Below, one piece after another: positions 17,987 to 26,260 of a stretch of 63,695 nt of DNA. The stretch's first letter is position 1, and each line of letters opens with the position of its first letter. The stretch spans positions 1 through 63,695 of the forward strand of contig NZ_CDDB01000087.1 in NCBI RefSeq assembly GCF_000820105.1, in the 5' to 3' direction. The DNA comes from Aeromonas schubertii (GTDB lineage Bacteria; Pseudomonadota; Gammaproteobacteria; Enterobacterales; Aeromonadaceae). A program made the position numbers and the translations under genes. The notes under the pieces are model-generated. The model saw only the letters and a list, made by a program, of their open reading frames with translations. It was not told the origin of the DNA and ran no database searches.

Positions 17987-19446
17987 GCGCCGTGAGCGGG
18001 GCCCAGGCCTCTGCCGATCTGGCCGGCAGCCTGCGGGCTCGCCTCGCGGCAAACCCCGACGCCCCGGCCATCACCATGGGAGGGCAAACCCTGAGCTATG
18101 GGGCGCTCATTGAGCGGGTCGGCCAGATAGCGGGGCTGCTCGAGGGGCTGGCGGTCGGCGAGCGGGTGGGCCTCTATCTCACCCGCTCACCGGATCTGGT
18201 GGCAAGCCTTCTTGCCTGTTTGCGCCTGGGGCTGACCTTTGTGCCTCTGGATCCCGCCTTCCCGGCGGCGCGTCTCGAGACGATTGCCCGGCGGGCCCGT
18301 CTCTCGGCCCTGTTGTGCGACGGCGAGGGGGGGCCGGATGTGGGTCTCCCCAGGCTGGCGCTAAGTGGCGCCGGCTTGGGCAGTGCGGATCACTGGCCCC
18401 GGGTCGACGACGGGGTGGCGGCCTACATGATGTTCACCTCGGGCTCCACCGGCGAGCCCAAGGGGGTGGTGATAAGCCGCCGGGCCCTGCACCGTTTCCT
18501 GAGTGCGATTGCCGAGCGCCTCGGTCTCACCCCTGAGTGTCACTGGCTCTTTATCACCACGTCGGCCTTTGATATCTCCCTGCTCGAGATGCTGGGCCCC
18601 CTCTGGGGCGGGGGGCGACTGACGGTGGCCAGCGGCGAGGAGCACAAGGATCCCACGAAGATCCTGGCCCTGCTCGAGGGGGACGCCAGTCTCAACTGGC
18701 TGCAGGCGACCCCCGCCAGTTGGCGCATGCTGCTCAAGGCGGGTTGGCAAGGCACTGAGAACCTCACCGCCCTGTGTGGAGGGGAGGCTCTGGACCCCGG
18801 GCTTGCCGCCGAGCTGTGCCGGCGCACCCGGCGCCTGTGGCACTGCTACGGTCCGACCGAGGCCACCGTCTGGTCGATGGTCGGTGAGGTGACGAGCGCC
18901 GCGGGAGAGGTGACCCTGACCAATAGCCTGTCCGGCTATCGCCACTGGGTCATCGACGAAAGCGGGGCGGCTATCGAGCGGGGGGAGGGGGAGCTCTGTA
19001 TCGAGAGCGAGGCCCTCTTCGACGGCTACTGGGAGCGGCCCGACCTTGGGGAGGCGGCCCAGCTGACCCACGCCGGCCGTCGCCTCTATCGCACCGGGGA
19101 CCGGGTCCGCCGGCTGGGGGCGGATCGTTTTCTCTATCTCGGACGCCGTGACGATCAGGTCAAGCTGCGCGGCTTTCGTATCGAGCTGGGAGAGGTAGAG
19201 GCGGCCCTGCGGCGCCAGAGCGGGGTGCAGGAGGCGGCGGTGCGTCTCTGGGGGGAGGGGGACGAGGCCATGTTGGTGGGGTATGTGGAGGCCAAAGCCG
19301 GCGTCTCGTTGAGCCGCCCCGCCTTGCGCCGGGGGCTGCAGGCCATCTTGCCCTACTACATGGTGCCGGCCCGCCTCATGCTGCTGCCTACCCTGCCCAA
19401 GGGCGGCAGCGGCAAGATAGACAGAAAGGCCCTGCCCCTTCCTTAA
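17983..19446 (+). CDS. amoH: Stand-alone NRPS adenylation enzyme, glycine-type code
   Basis: 487 aa consisting of one adenylation domain only: '[12 protein letters not shown]' (~149), 'CYGPTEATVW', 'YRTGDRVR', 'LRGFRIELGEVE', 'GSGKIDRKAL' at the very end. There is no carrier or condensation domain, so it must load a carrier in trans. My hand-read specificity code is D-I-L-Q-L-G-C-V-W-K, differing from the glycine code D-I-L-Q-L-G-L-I-W-K at two positions. Glycine is an optional residue in amonabactins. ATG overlaps the amoG stop (ATGA). It is the last gene of the plus-strand run and is followed by a strong terminator. Confidence 0.9.
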   Translation: MSAVSGAQASADLAGSLRARLAANPDAPAITMGGQTLSYGALIERVGQIAGLLEGLAVGERVGLYLTRSPDLVASLLACLRLGLTFVPLDPAFPAARLETIARRARLSALLCDGEGGPDVGLPRLALSGAGLGSADHWPRVDDGVAAYMMFTSGSTGEPKGVVISRRALHRFLSAIAERLGLTPECHWLFITTSAFDISLLEMLGPLWGGGRLTVASGEEHKDPTKILALLEGDASLNWLQATPASWRMLLKAGWQGTENLTALCGGEALDPGLAAELCRRTRRLWHCYGPTEATVWSMVGEVTSAAGEVTLTNSLSGYRHWVIDESGAAIERGEGELCIESEALFDGYWERPDLGEAAQLTHAGRRLYRTGDRVRRLGADRFLYLGRRDDQVKLRGFRIELGEVEAALRRQSGVQEAAVRLWGEGDEAMLVGYVEAKAGVSLSRPALRRGLQAILPYYMVPARLMLLPTLPKGGSGKIDRKALPLP

Positions 19447-19452
19447 AACAAA

Positions 19453-19480
19453 AAAGCCCGCGGCAGCGGGCTTTCTCTTT
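19453..19480 (+). terminator. Terminator of the amo operon
   Basis: AAAGCCCGC-GGCA-GCGGGCTTT, a perfect 9-bp stem followed by CTCTTTT, 6 nt after the amoH stop. It also faces the convergent binding-protein gene and may act in both directions. Confidence 0.88.
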
Positions 19481-19491
19481 TGGGGGCGGGC

Positions 19492-20427
19492 TTAGCGGGT
19501 GAGGGGGGCTGCATCGGGTTTGGTCAGCAGTCGCTCCACGTCTTCTATCACCCGCAGGGCTGCCTGAGGGCCACCGACCGAGGTCCACAGGGAGCCATCG
19601 ACCGCCGTGAAGCGCTTGCTGCGGATGGCGGTCAGCTGCTGGAAGGCGGGGGTCTGCTCGGCCTGACGCATGGCATCGACCGCATCGCCACTGGTGCTCA
19701 GGGTGCCGATCACCAGCCAGTCACCGTCGAGCAGGTTGAGGGACTCGAGGCTCAGGGCTGCAGAGTGAGGCGTCCTGTCACCTATCTGGTGGGGAGGACG
19801 GGTCAGCCCCATCTCGGTGACCACGCTGCTGGCAAAGGTCGAGCCGTGCATATAGCTCGGCCCCTTGGGGTTCCAGCGCACTATGCTCAGGCGCTCACCC
19901 TGGTGGGCGGCGAGGCGGGTATGGGACTCCTGGAGGCGCTCGGCATAGCGTTTGAGGAAGGCTTCAGCCTCGGCCTCGCGGCCCAGGGCCCTGGCGCCGC
20001 GCGCGAACACCGTTTTCCAGGGCTCGCCCCACTTGCCGGTGACCACGGTCGGGGCGATCTCGTTGAGCAGCTGCAGCAGCTCTGGCTTGGTCTGGCCGGT
20101 CAGGATCAGATCCGGCTCCAGATCGATGAGGCGCTCCAGATTGGGGTTATCCAGATCCCCGACGATGGCGATCCCCGTGCCCGCTTTGGGGAGCAGATAG
20201 CGGGGCAAGGTGTTCTGTCCGCGACCGTTGCTGGTGCCGACCGGCTGCACGCCCAGGGTGAGCGCCGTGTCGAGATCGATCTCGCTCAGGACCACCACCC
20301 GGGTCGGGTGAGCGGGTACGCTCAGGGTGTTGCCATCGGCATCGGTAACCCGGCGGCTGTCGGTTGCCTGGGTCGGCAGGGCACACAGGAGCATCACCAG
20401 GGCTGCCAGAGGGGGGGGAAACTTCAT
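19492..20427 (-). CDS. fepB: Ferric-siderophore periplasmic binding protein (FepB-like)
   Basis: 311 aa with a Sec signal peptide ('MKFPPPLAALVMLLCALPTQA') and no lipobox, so a soluble periplasmic protein. The TroA/FepB-type fold is indicated by 'VPAHPTRVVVLSEIDLDTALTLGVQPVG', 'LEPDLILTG' and 'LLDGDWLVIGT'. It should collect the ferric siderophore from the outer-membrane receptor and pass it to the FepD/FepG/FepC homologues encoded on the same strand beyond the PPTase gene. AGGA precedes the start. The family call is firm; the exact substrate is inferred from the locus. Confidence 0.88.
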   Translation of the reverse strand: MKFPPPLAALVMLLCALPTQATDSRRVTDADGNTLSVPAHPTRVVVLSEIDLDTALTLGVQPVGTSNGRGQNTLPRYLLPKAGTGIAIVGDLDNPNLERLIDLEPDLILTGQTKPELLQLLNEIAPTVVTGKWGEPWKTVFARGARALGREAEAEAFLKRYAERLQESHTRLAAHQGERLSIVRWNPKGPSYMHGSTFASSVVTEMGLTRPPHQIGDRTPHSAALSLESLNLLDGDWLVIGTLSTSGDAVDAMRQAEQTPAFQQLTAIRSKRFTAVDGSLWTSVGGPQAALRVIEDVERLLTKPDAAPLTR

Positions 20428-20486
20428 CGCTATGTCCTTATGGTGGCAAAACAGGGGTCAAACGGGCGGCTCACTATAGCACAAAC

Positions 20487-20505
20487 GCAAATGGTAATGG
20501 TTTGT
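20487..20505. promoter_or_regulatory. Weak Fur-box candidate, binding protein/PPTase divergent region
   Basis: GCAAATGGTAATGGTTTGT matches the Fur consensus at only 11 of 19 positions by my count. Included because it lies in the 156-bp gap between two divergent siderophore genes, where control is expected. Confidence 0.35.
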
Positions 20506-20583
20506 ATTTGTGGTGGCGCCTGTACCAGGCTGTTACACTCCTCTCCCCAGACTCAGGAGCCCCGGGAGCAGGAGAGAGTGACA

Positions 20584-21294
20584 GTGCAGAGGCAGGCGGT
20601 GAGTGGCTTTATCGGTGAGCGAGACCGGGTATTGCTGGCCCCCGGGGTGTGGGGCCACAGGGTCTGCTTCGATCCCTCACGCTTTACCCAGTCGGTCTGG
20701 GACCAGGTCAGAATGACGTCGCCCGAGGCACTGCGTCGGGCCACCCCCAAGCGGCAGGGGGAGTTTCTGGCGGGCCGGCTCGCGGCGCATCAGGCCCTGC
20801 TCGAGCAAGGGGTCGTGGGCCATGAGGTAGGGATCGGTGCGGATCGCGCCCCCGTCTGGCCTGTTGGGTTTGAGGGGAGCATCAGCCACACCGTGCTCGG
20901 CTCGGTCGGCGTAGCCCTGTGCGCGGTACGCCCGGGGGCGGCCGGCATTGGCCTCGACATGGAGGCCTGGCTCGATGAGGGAGAGGCCCCGCGCCTGTGG
21001 CCGGTGATCGCCGATGAGGGCGAGTGGGGGCGCCTGGCGCGCTCATCCCTGGGGGAGGCCCGCGCCCTGACCCTGCTCTTCTCGGCCAAGGAGAGCCTCT
21101 TCAAGGCCCTCTACCCCAGGGTGGGGCGCTACTTCGACTTTCTCGATGCCAGTTGCCTTTGCCTGAGGGAGGGGGAGATCACCCTCGCTCTGAATACCCC
21201 CCTCAGCGGCAGCCTGCCCGCCGGTTGGCATTGCACCTTGCGCTGGCGCCCCCTGGAGGGGGGCGTGCTCACCTGGTTGCTGCTCTCGGAATAA
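20584..21294 (+). CDS. amoD: 4'-phosphopantetheinyl transferase (EntD type)
   Basis: Transfers the phosphopantetheine arm from CoA to the carrier domains of AmoB, AmoF and AmoG. 236 aa, somewhat longer than E. coli EntD (~206). Motifs: 'RQGEFLAGRLAAHQALL', 'APVWPVGFEGSISHT', 'AGIGLDME' (metal-binding Asp/Glu) and 'LLFSAKESLFKAL'. The frame is open far upstream. GTG 20584 was chosen because AGGAG lies 9 nt before it; GTG 20578 is the alternative. The gene is divergent from the binding protein and convergent with the FepC homologue. Confidence 0.9.
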   Translation: MQRQAVSGFIGERDRVLLAPGVWGHRVCFDPSRFTQSVWDQVRMTSPEALRRATPKRQGEFLAGRLAAHQALLEQGVVGHEVGIGADRAPVWPVGFEGSISHTVLGSVGVALCAVRPGAAGIGLDMEAWLDEGEAPRLWPVIADEGEWGRLARSSLGEARALTLLFSAKESLFKALYPRVGRYFDFLDASCLCLREGEITLALNTPLSGSLPAGWHCTLRWRPLEGGVLTWLLLSE

Positions 21295-21319
21295 GAAACC
21301 GCCATCACGGCGGTGTCTT
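21294..21319. terminator. Hairpin between PPTase and FepC-like genes
   Basis: AAGA-A-ACCGCC-ATCAC-GGCGGT-G-TCTT forms an interrupted stem of 6 plus 4 bp in the 26-bp gap between convergent genes. A plausible bidirectional terminator. Confidence 0.55.
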
Positions 21320-21320
21320 A

Positions 21321-22121
21321 TTACCCGGCCTGACGCCGGGGGGATGCATCCCGGCGGCGCGGCACTATGACGGGGGCGCCGTCTCCCGGGGCATGCAGTA
21401 TATCCACATCGGTTTGGTAGAGGCGGTCGACAAGGCCCTTGGTGATCACCTCACGGGCGGGGCCCATGGCCTGAATCGTCCCGCCCCCCAGAGCAATCAA
21501 CTCGTCGCAGTAGCGGGCGGCGGTGGCCAGATCGTGAATGACGATGAGCACCGTCTTGCCCTCGGCGGTGATCCGGGCGATCGCCTCCATCACCTCGGTC
21601 TGATGGCCGATGTCCAGGGCGCTGGTGGGCTCGTCGAGCAAGATGAGATCTGCATTCTGCGCCAATACCATGGCGAGCCATACCCGCTGGGCCTGGCCGC
21701 CGGAGAGGGAGGCGACGCTCTGGCGCAAGATGGGCGCCAGCTGCATCTGATTGCAGGCCCAGCGTACCCTGCGCGCATCCTCCTCGCTCCATTGATTGAA
21801 CCACCCCTGGTGGGGGTGGCGGCCATATTGCACCAGCTGCTCCACCTCGATACCGGCGGGCACCAGGGGGCGTTGGGGCAGGTAGGCGAGCTCCCTGGCC
21901 AGGGCCTTGCTGCCGTAGTGGGCCAGGGATTTACCCTTGAGGGTCACCTCTCCGGCATCGGGACGGATCTGGCCGGCCAGCAGTTTGAGCAGGGTGGATT
22001 TCCCTCCTCCGTTGGGGCCGACCACCCCCACCAGCTTGCCCCGGGGCAGGGTGAAGGAGAGATCGCGGAACAGGGGGGTCTTCTCATAACCAAAGTGAAG
22101 GTGAGTCGCGGAGAGGGTCAT
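21321..22121 (-). CDS. fepC: Ferric-siderophore ABC transporter ATPase (FepC-like)
   Basis: 266 aa ATPase of the iron-siderophore importer family: Walker A 'GPNGGGKSTLLKLLAG' (~34-49), signature 'LSGGQAQRVWLAMVLAQ', Walker B 'DLILLDEPTSALD', H-loop 'IVIHDLATAARYCD'. It powers import through the two permeases encoded immediately upstream on the same strand. ATG overlaps the last base of the FepG-like stop. It is the last gene of the iron-uptake operon and is followed by a short convergent hairpin. Confidence 0.94.
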   Translation of the reverse strand: MTLSATHLHFGYEKTPLFRDLSFTLPRGKLVGVVGPNGGGKSTLLKLLAGQIRPDAGEVTLKGKSLAHYGSKALARELAYLPQRPLVPAGIEVEQLVQYGRHPHQGWFNQWSEEDARRVRWACNQMQLAPILRQSVASLSGGQAQRVWLAMVLAQNADLILLDEPTSALDIGHQTEVMEAIARITAEGKTVLIVIHDLATAARYCDELIALGGGTIQAMGPAREVITKGLVDRLYQTDVDILHAPGDGAPVIVPRRRDASPRRQAG

Positions 22122-23164
22122 CAGTCGGCCCCTTGTCGGTCTTTAAGCAAGGTGATCAGCAGCAGCAGGCCGCCGAGAATACGGGTCATGATGCCGGTGG
22201 CGACCTCATGGGGGTCGGCCAGCACCCGCACCAGGGTGTCGCTGGCGAGCAGCAGCAGGGCGCCACACAGGGCGGCAATCCAGAGGGGAACCACGCGATC
22301 GCGGGTCAGCCAGGAGGCGAGAATGGGGGCCGCCATGGCGATGAAGACCACAGGGCCCCCGATGGCGGTGCCGAGCGCCGCCACCATGATGGCTTGCACC
22401 AGCACGGCCAGCTGGACCCGGTTCACCCGCACCCCCAGGCTTCGGGCCGTGACGGGGCCAAGGCGCAGCACCGCCAGATCCCGGGAGAGGGCAAGGATCC
22501 AGGGACAGAAGATGAGGATCAGCAGGGCCACCGGCACTACTGTGCTATAGCCCTGCCCCACGAAGCTCCCCATGTTCCACAGATAGAGGCTGGTGAGGTG
22601 CACCAGGGGCTGGGTGGACATGATAAATTCGCCCAGGGCGTTCATCAGCTCGGAGACACCGATGCCGATCACCACAAACAGATAAGCCTGCTCCCCCGGC
22701 TTGTTGCACAGGGCATAGAGCACCAGGGCGGCAAACAGGGCGCCGAGGGGGGCGGCCCACCAGGGCCAGCTGCCCAGGGTGAGGTAGAGAGAGAAGATGA
22801 TGATGGCCAGCGACGCCCCCTCGTTGACCCCGATCATGTCCGGGGTGGCGAGACGGTTGCGCACCAGGGTCTGCACCAGGCAGCCGGAGAGCCCCATCGC
22901 CATGCCTGCCACCAGCACCGCCAGGATGCGCGGCAGGCGGATCTTGAAGACGGTGATCTCATCGAGGCGGCTACCCTGACCCAGCAGGGTCTGAACGACC
23001 CCTCCCATGGTGAGTCGCCCCGAGCCCAGGCTCAGTGCCAGGGCGCAGAGCAGGACGAGCAGCAGCAAGAGGCCGAGGGTGACAAGCCAGGCGCGGCGGT
23101 TGAGCAGGAGTGAGCCGGTGCCAAGGCGCAGCCGCAGGGTGCCGGCAGGGGAAACGGTGTGCAT
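22121..23164 (-). CDS. fepG: Ferric-siderophore ABC transporter permease (FepG-like)
   Basis: 347 aa FecCD-family inner-membrane permease. About nine hydrophobic segments, starting with 'AWLVTLGLLLLLVLLCALALSLGSG', plus the family signatures 'RLPRILAVLVAGMAMGLSGCLVQTLVRN.LATPDMIGVN' and 'GGPVVFIAMAAPILASWL'. It pairs with the FepD-like protein encoded 10 bp upstream to form the channel. Order FepD-FepG-FepC is the same as in enterobactin loci. Confidence 0.92.
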   Translation of the reverse strand: MHTVSPAGTLRLRLGTGSLLLNRRAWLVTLGLLLLLVLLCALALSLGSGRLTMGGVVQTLLGQGSRLDEITVFKIRLPRILAVLVAGMAMGLSGCLVQTLVRNRLATPDMIGVNEGASLAIIIFSLYLTLGSWPWWAAPLGALFAALVLYALCNKPGEQAYLFVVIGIGVSELMNALGEFIMSTQPLVHLTSLYLWNMGSFVGQGYSTVVPVALLILIFCPWILALSRDLAVLRLGPVTARSLGVRVNRVQLAVLVQAIMVAALGTAIGGPVVFIAMAAPILASWLTRDRVVPLWIAALCGALLLLASDTLVRVLADPHEVATGIMTRILGGLLLLITLLKDRQGAD

Positions 23165-23174
23165 GAGTGCGCCC

Positions 23175-24191
23175 TTATTTCACTGTCATCATGGAGCGAA
23201 AGCCGCCGCTGCGCACCACCAGGATGAGCACGGGGGCGCCGATAAGGGCCAGGATCACCCCACTCGGCAGCTCGAAGGGTTGAACAAGCCAGCGCGCCAG
23301 AATGTCGGCCGAGAGCAGAAACAGCACGCCGAACAGGGCCGAGAAGCGGATCTGCAGCGCCAGGTGCACCGGCGCCGCCCGGCGTGCACAGTAGGCGGCC
23401 AGAAAACCGATAAAGCCGATGGGTCCGGCGATGGCGATGGCGCAGGCGGTGAAGAGGGTGGTGGCCAGCAGCACCCCAAGGCGTACCCGGGTTGGCCGTA
23501 TGCCCAGTGCCTGGGCCTGGCCATCCCCCATCTGCATCAGGGTGAGGGGCCGGCACAATAGCAGGGTCAGCAGCAAGGCGGCGAGAGCGAAGGGGGCGAC
23601 GGTGAGCACCCCCTCCAGGGTCGAGGCGCTGAGCGAGCCCAGATTCCAGAAGCGAAACTGCTCCAGCACGACCTTGCTGGAGAGCAGCAGATAGTTGGAG
23701 AGGCCGCCGAAGGTGGCCGAGAGGGCCACCCCGACCAGAATAAGCTTGAGGGGGTGGGCGCGACCCACCATGAGGCCCAGACCCAACACAATCAGGTTGC
23801 CCGCGAGGGCCCCCATGCCGGACCAGAGCAGGTAGCCATAGGCTGATTCGACCCCAAACCAGGTGAGGCCGATGACCAGCGCGAGAACGGCACCGGCATT
23901 GACCCCGAGCAGGCCGGGCTCGGCCAGGGGGTTGCGGGTGGCGCTTTGTAGCAAAGAGGCGGCCAGCGCGAGGCACAGCCCCACCACCAGGGCGCTGAGG
24001 GTCCGCGGCAGGCGCAGGGTGTCGATGATCATGGCCAGCTTCTCGTCGGCCACGAAGAGAGGGTCTCCCAGCAGATAGCCGGCGACCTCACGGGGACCAT
24101 AGAGGCCGGCACCGGTGGCCAGGGAGAGGCCACAGAGCAGCAGAGCGAGCGCCAGTCCCAGCCAGAGCAGGCGAGCGTGATGGCTAAGCAC
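23175..24191 (-). CDS. fepD: Ferric-siderophore ABC transporter permease (FepD-like)
   Basis: 338 aa FecCD-family permease with ~9 membrane segments. Signatures: 'LRLPRTLSALVVGLCLALAASLLQSATRNPLAEPGLLGVNAGA' spans the conserved coupling region, and 'AGPIGFIGFLAAYCARR' is near the C-terminal part. It partners with the downstream permease and ATPase. It lies 60 bp after the receptor gene, in a gap containing a GC-rich hairpin that may tune the ratio of receptor to transporter. Confidence 0.92.
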   Translation of the reverse strand: MLSHHARLLWLGLALALLLCGLSLATGAGLYGPREVAGYLLGDPLFVADEKLAMIIDTLRLPRTLSALVVGLCLALAASLLQSATRNPLAEPGLLGVNAGAVLALVIGLTWFGVESAYGYLLWSGMGALAGNLIVLGLGLMVGRAHPLKLILVGVALSATFGGLSNYLLLSSKVVLEQFRFWNLGSLSASTLEGVLTVAPFALAALLLTLLLCRPLTLMQMGDGQAQALGIRPTRVRLGVLLATTLFTACAIAIAGPIGFIGFLAAYCARRAAPVHLALQIRFSALFGVLFLLSADILARWLVQPFELPSGVILALIGAPVLILVVRSGGFRSMMTVK

Positions 24192-24224
24192 CCGAAGACT
24201 CCTTCATTTGTCGATAGCAAGAGA

Positions 24225-24246
24225 GGGGCCCGGTTGCCCGGGCCCT
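24225..24246 (-). other. Intercistronic GC-rich hairpin between receptor and permease genes
   Basis: GGGCCCGG and CCGGGCCC form an 8-bp stem around TTGC. No T-run follows on the minus strand, so attenuation or 3'-end protection of the receptor message is more likely than full termination. The adjacent CGATAGCAAGAG (24212-24223) also occurs in the nfo/mfd hairpin at 28561. Confidence 0.5.
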
Positions 24247-24251
24247 CGGGG

Positions 24252-26213
24252 TTACAGCTTGTAGTCGATGCCGGCGTAGACGGTACGGCCTTCCAGGATG
24301 AAGTCCGCATCGGTGGCCACCTGATCCCGCTTGGTGTTGGTCAGGTTGGTGATGCCGAGTTTGAAGTCCAGCGCCTTGGTGACCTTCCAGTTGGTGTTGA
24401 CGTCCACCGTCTGATAGCTGTCGGACTTGAAGGACTGGGCGTTGCGCATGGGCACCTTGATGTACTGGCTACCCACGTACTGCCAGGCCAGCTGGGTGCT
24501 GACCACATCGCTCGCCTGCCACGCCAGGATGAGGTTGCCTGTGTAGTCCGGAGTCTTGATGAGATCCTGACCCGTGCTGCGATCCTCGGAGTCGAGCAGG
24601 GTCCAGTTGGTGCTGACCTTGACACTCTCGACGGGATCAAACCAGCCGTTGAGCTCCAGGCCCTTGATGCGGGCCTTCTTCACGTTGAGGTAGGTCATCA
24701 CGGAGGGGCGGTAGCCCGGGCCCCACTGATCGCTCTGGATCAGATCCTCGATCTCGTTGTGGAAGGCGGTGACACCGGCACCGAAGCGATCCGCCTCATA
24801 GGCGGTACCCAGTTCATAGCTGACGGCCGTCTCGGGCTTGAGGTTGGGGTTGCCCACCACCTTGCAGGCGCCACGACAGGCGGTGGTGGCAAAGCCTTCA
24901 CTGGACTGGGCCAGGGTCGGTGCCTTGAACGCCTTGCCGGCGCCCCCCTTGATCACCCACTGATCGTTCAGGCTGTAGAGGGCATAGGCTCGGGGGCTGA
25001 ACTCGGTGCCATAGGTGTCGTGATGGTCGAGGCGACCGCTCAGGGTCAGGGCCAGATCGCCCAGGGCGAACTCATCTTGCAGATAGATGGCGCTCTGGCT
25101 GGCATCGACGCTGCCGCTGGTGATGTTACGGCTATGCTCGAGCTCGGTCTTGCGCAGTTCGGCACCGCCGGTGAGCAGGTGATCACCCAGATAGCCACTC
25201 AGTTGTCCGTCGACCGTGTTGTTGCTCTGGGTAATGTCGGCGGCACCCCCGTTGAGCTGGGAGTCGTCCATCAGATCGGTCTGCTCGACGTAGTAGCGCA
25301 GGCGGCTGTCAAACTGCTCCCAGCGACCCGTGTGGGAGAGGCCCAGGCTCAGGCGATCGAGCTTTTGAACGTTGTGGGGAGTGGCCGGCGCCGTCGGGGC
25401 CCGCGGCACGTTGTTGAAGTAGCTGTCCATGTCGTTCTTGTTGTAACCAAGATCCAGGTCGATGTCCTGGTTGGGGGTCACCAGCCACTTCAGGTTGGAG
25501 AGCAGGTTGACCACCTCGCGCTTCTCCAGGGCATCCGCATCCGGGTTATTGGATTGATCGCTGTGCCAGCGATCCCGCTGGTACCCTTCCACCACCAGGT
25601 TGCCGAGCAGTTTGTCCTCGATGAGAGCACCGGATACATAAGCGCTACCGCGATTGCCGTTGCCGCCATCACCCTTGGTCGGCATGGTGTGGGTGTAACC
25701 GAGGGCGGCCTCGGGCGTCTCTTTGGCCTGACGCAGGATGACGTTGACCACGCCACCCAGGGCATCGGCACCATAGAGGGAGGAGACGGGGCCACGGATC
25801 ACCTCGATACGTTCGATGGCGGCCATGGGGATGGAGCTCAAATCGAAGTCGTTACCATAGGCGCTGCCCAGCGTCTCGCGGGCATTGACCCGCTTGCCGT
25901 TGACCAGCAGCAGGGTGTAGTCGCCTCCCATGCCGCGGATCTTGATCTCGTTGCGGCCGGTGGGGTTGGTCGCGACCACGTTCACCCCGGTCACGTGCTT
26001 GAGGGCATCCCCTATGGTGTTGGCATTCATCTGATCCAGATCGGCGCGGGTGATCACAGAGACGCTGGCCGGAGCGGAGAGCTCGGTATGCTTGGTCTGG
26101 GTCGCGGTGATAATCATGGTTTCATCGCTGTTTTGCTGCGCTGCCATGGCGGGCAGGGAGGCGAGTCCAAAGGCGATAAGGATCGGATTGAGACGGAAAA
26201 TGGCTGGCTGCAT
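24252..26213 (-). CDS. fstC: TonB-dependent catecholate siderophore receptor
   Basis: 653 aa outer-membrane receptor. ATG 26213 was chosen because it opens the signal peptide 'MQPAIFRLNPILIAFGLASLPAMAA' and has GGAG ~9 nt upstream; longer in-frame starts exist. A TonB box-like 'DETMIITATQ' is followed by the plug ('ITRADLDQMNANTIGDALK', 'RIEVIRGPVSSLYGADALGGVVNVI') and a beta-barrel with 'NPNLKPETAVSYELG'. A Cys pair lies in 'TACRGACKVVG'. It resembles FepA/IrgA-type receptors, and its position matches FstC, the amonabactin receptor described in A. salmonicida. The last residue is Leu ('GIDYKL') rather than the usual aromatic. Confidence 0.9.
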   Translation of the reverse strand: MQPAIFRLNPILIAFGLASLPAMAAQQNSDETMIITATQTKHTELSAPASVSVITRADLDQMNANTIGDALKHVTGVNVVATNPTGRNEIKIRGMGGDYTLLLVNGKRVNARETLGSAYGNDFDLSSIPMAAIERIEVIRGPVSSLYGADALGGVVNVILRQAKETPEAALGYTHTMPTKGDGGNGNRGSAYVSGALIEDKLLGNLVVEGYQRDRWHSDQSNNPDADALEKREVVNLLSNLKWLVTPNQDIDLDLGYNKNDMDSYFNNVPRAPTAPATPHNVQKLDRLSLGLSHTGRWEQFDSRLRYYVEQTDLMDDSQLNGGAADITQSNNTVDGQLSGYLGDHLLTGGAELRKTELEHSRNITSGSVDASQSAIYLQDEFALGDLALTLSGRLDHHDTYGTEFSPRAYALYSLNDQWVIKGGAGKAFKAPTLAQSSEGFATTACRGACKVVGNPNLKPETAVSYELGTAYEADRFGAGVTAFHNEIEDLIQSDQWGPGYRPSVMTYLNVKKARIKGLELNGWFDPVESVKVSTNWTLLDSEDRSTGQDLIKTPDYTGNLILAWQASDVVSTQLAWQYVGSQYIKVPMRNAQSFKSDSYQTVDVNTNWKVTKALDFKLGITNLTNTKRDQVATDADFILEGRTVYAGIDYKL

Positions 26214-26260
26214 TGTCAAAAACTCCATGAACAAAAGGGGTGGCCGAGTCGGCCAATGGC

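Noticed and set aside
19480-20583. Upstream extension of the PPTase frame by ~370 codons
   Set aside because: The extension runs antisense over the binding-protein gene; the homologous part and ribosome site place the start at 20584.
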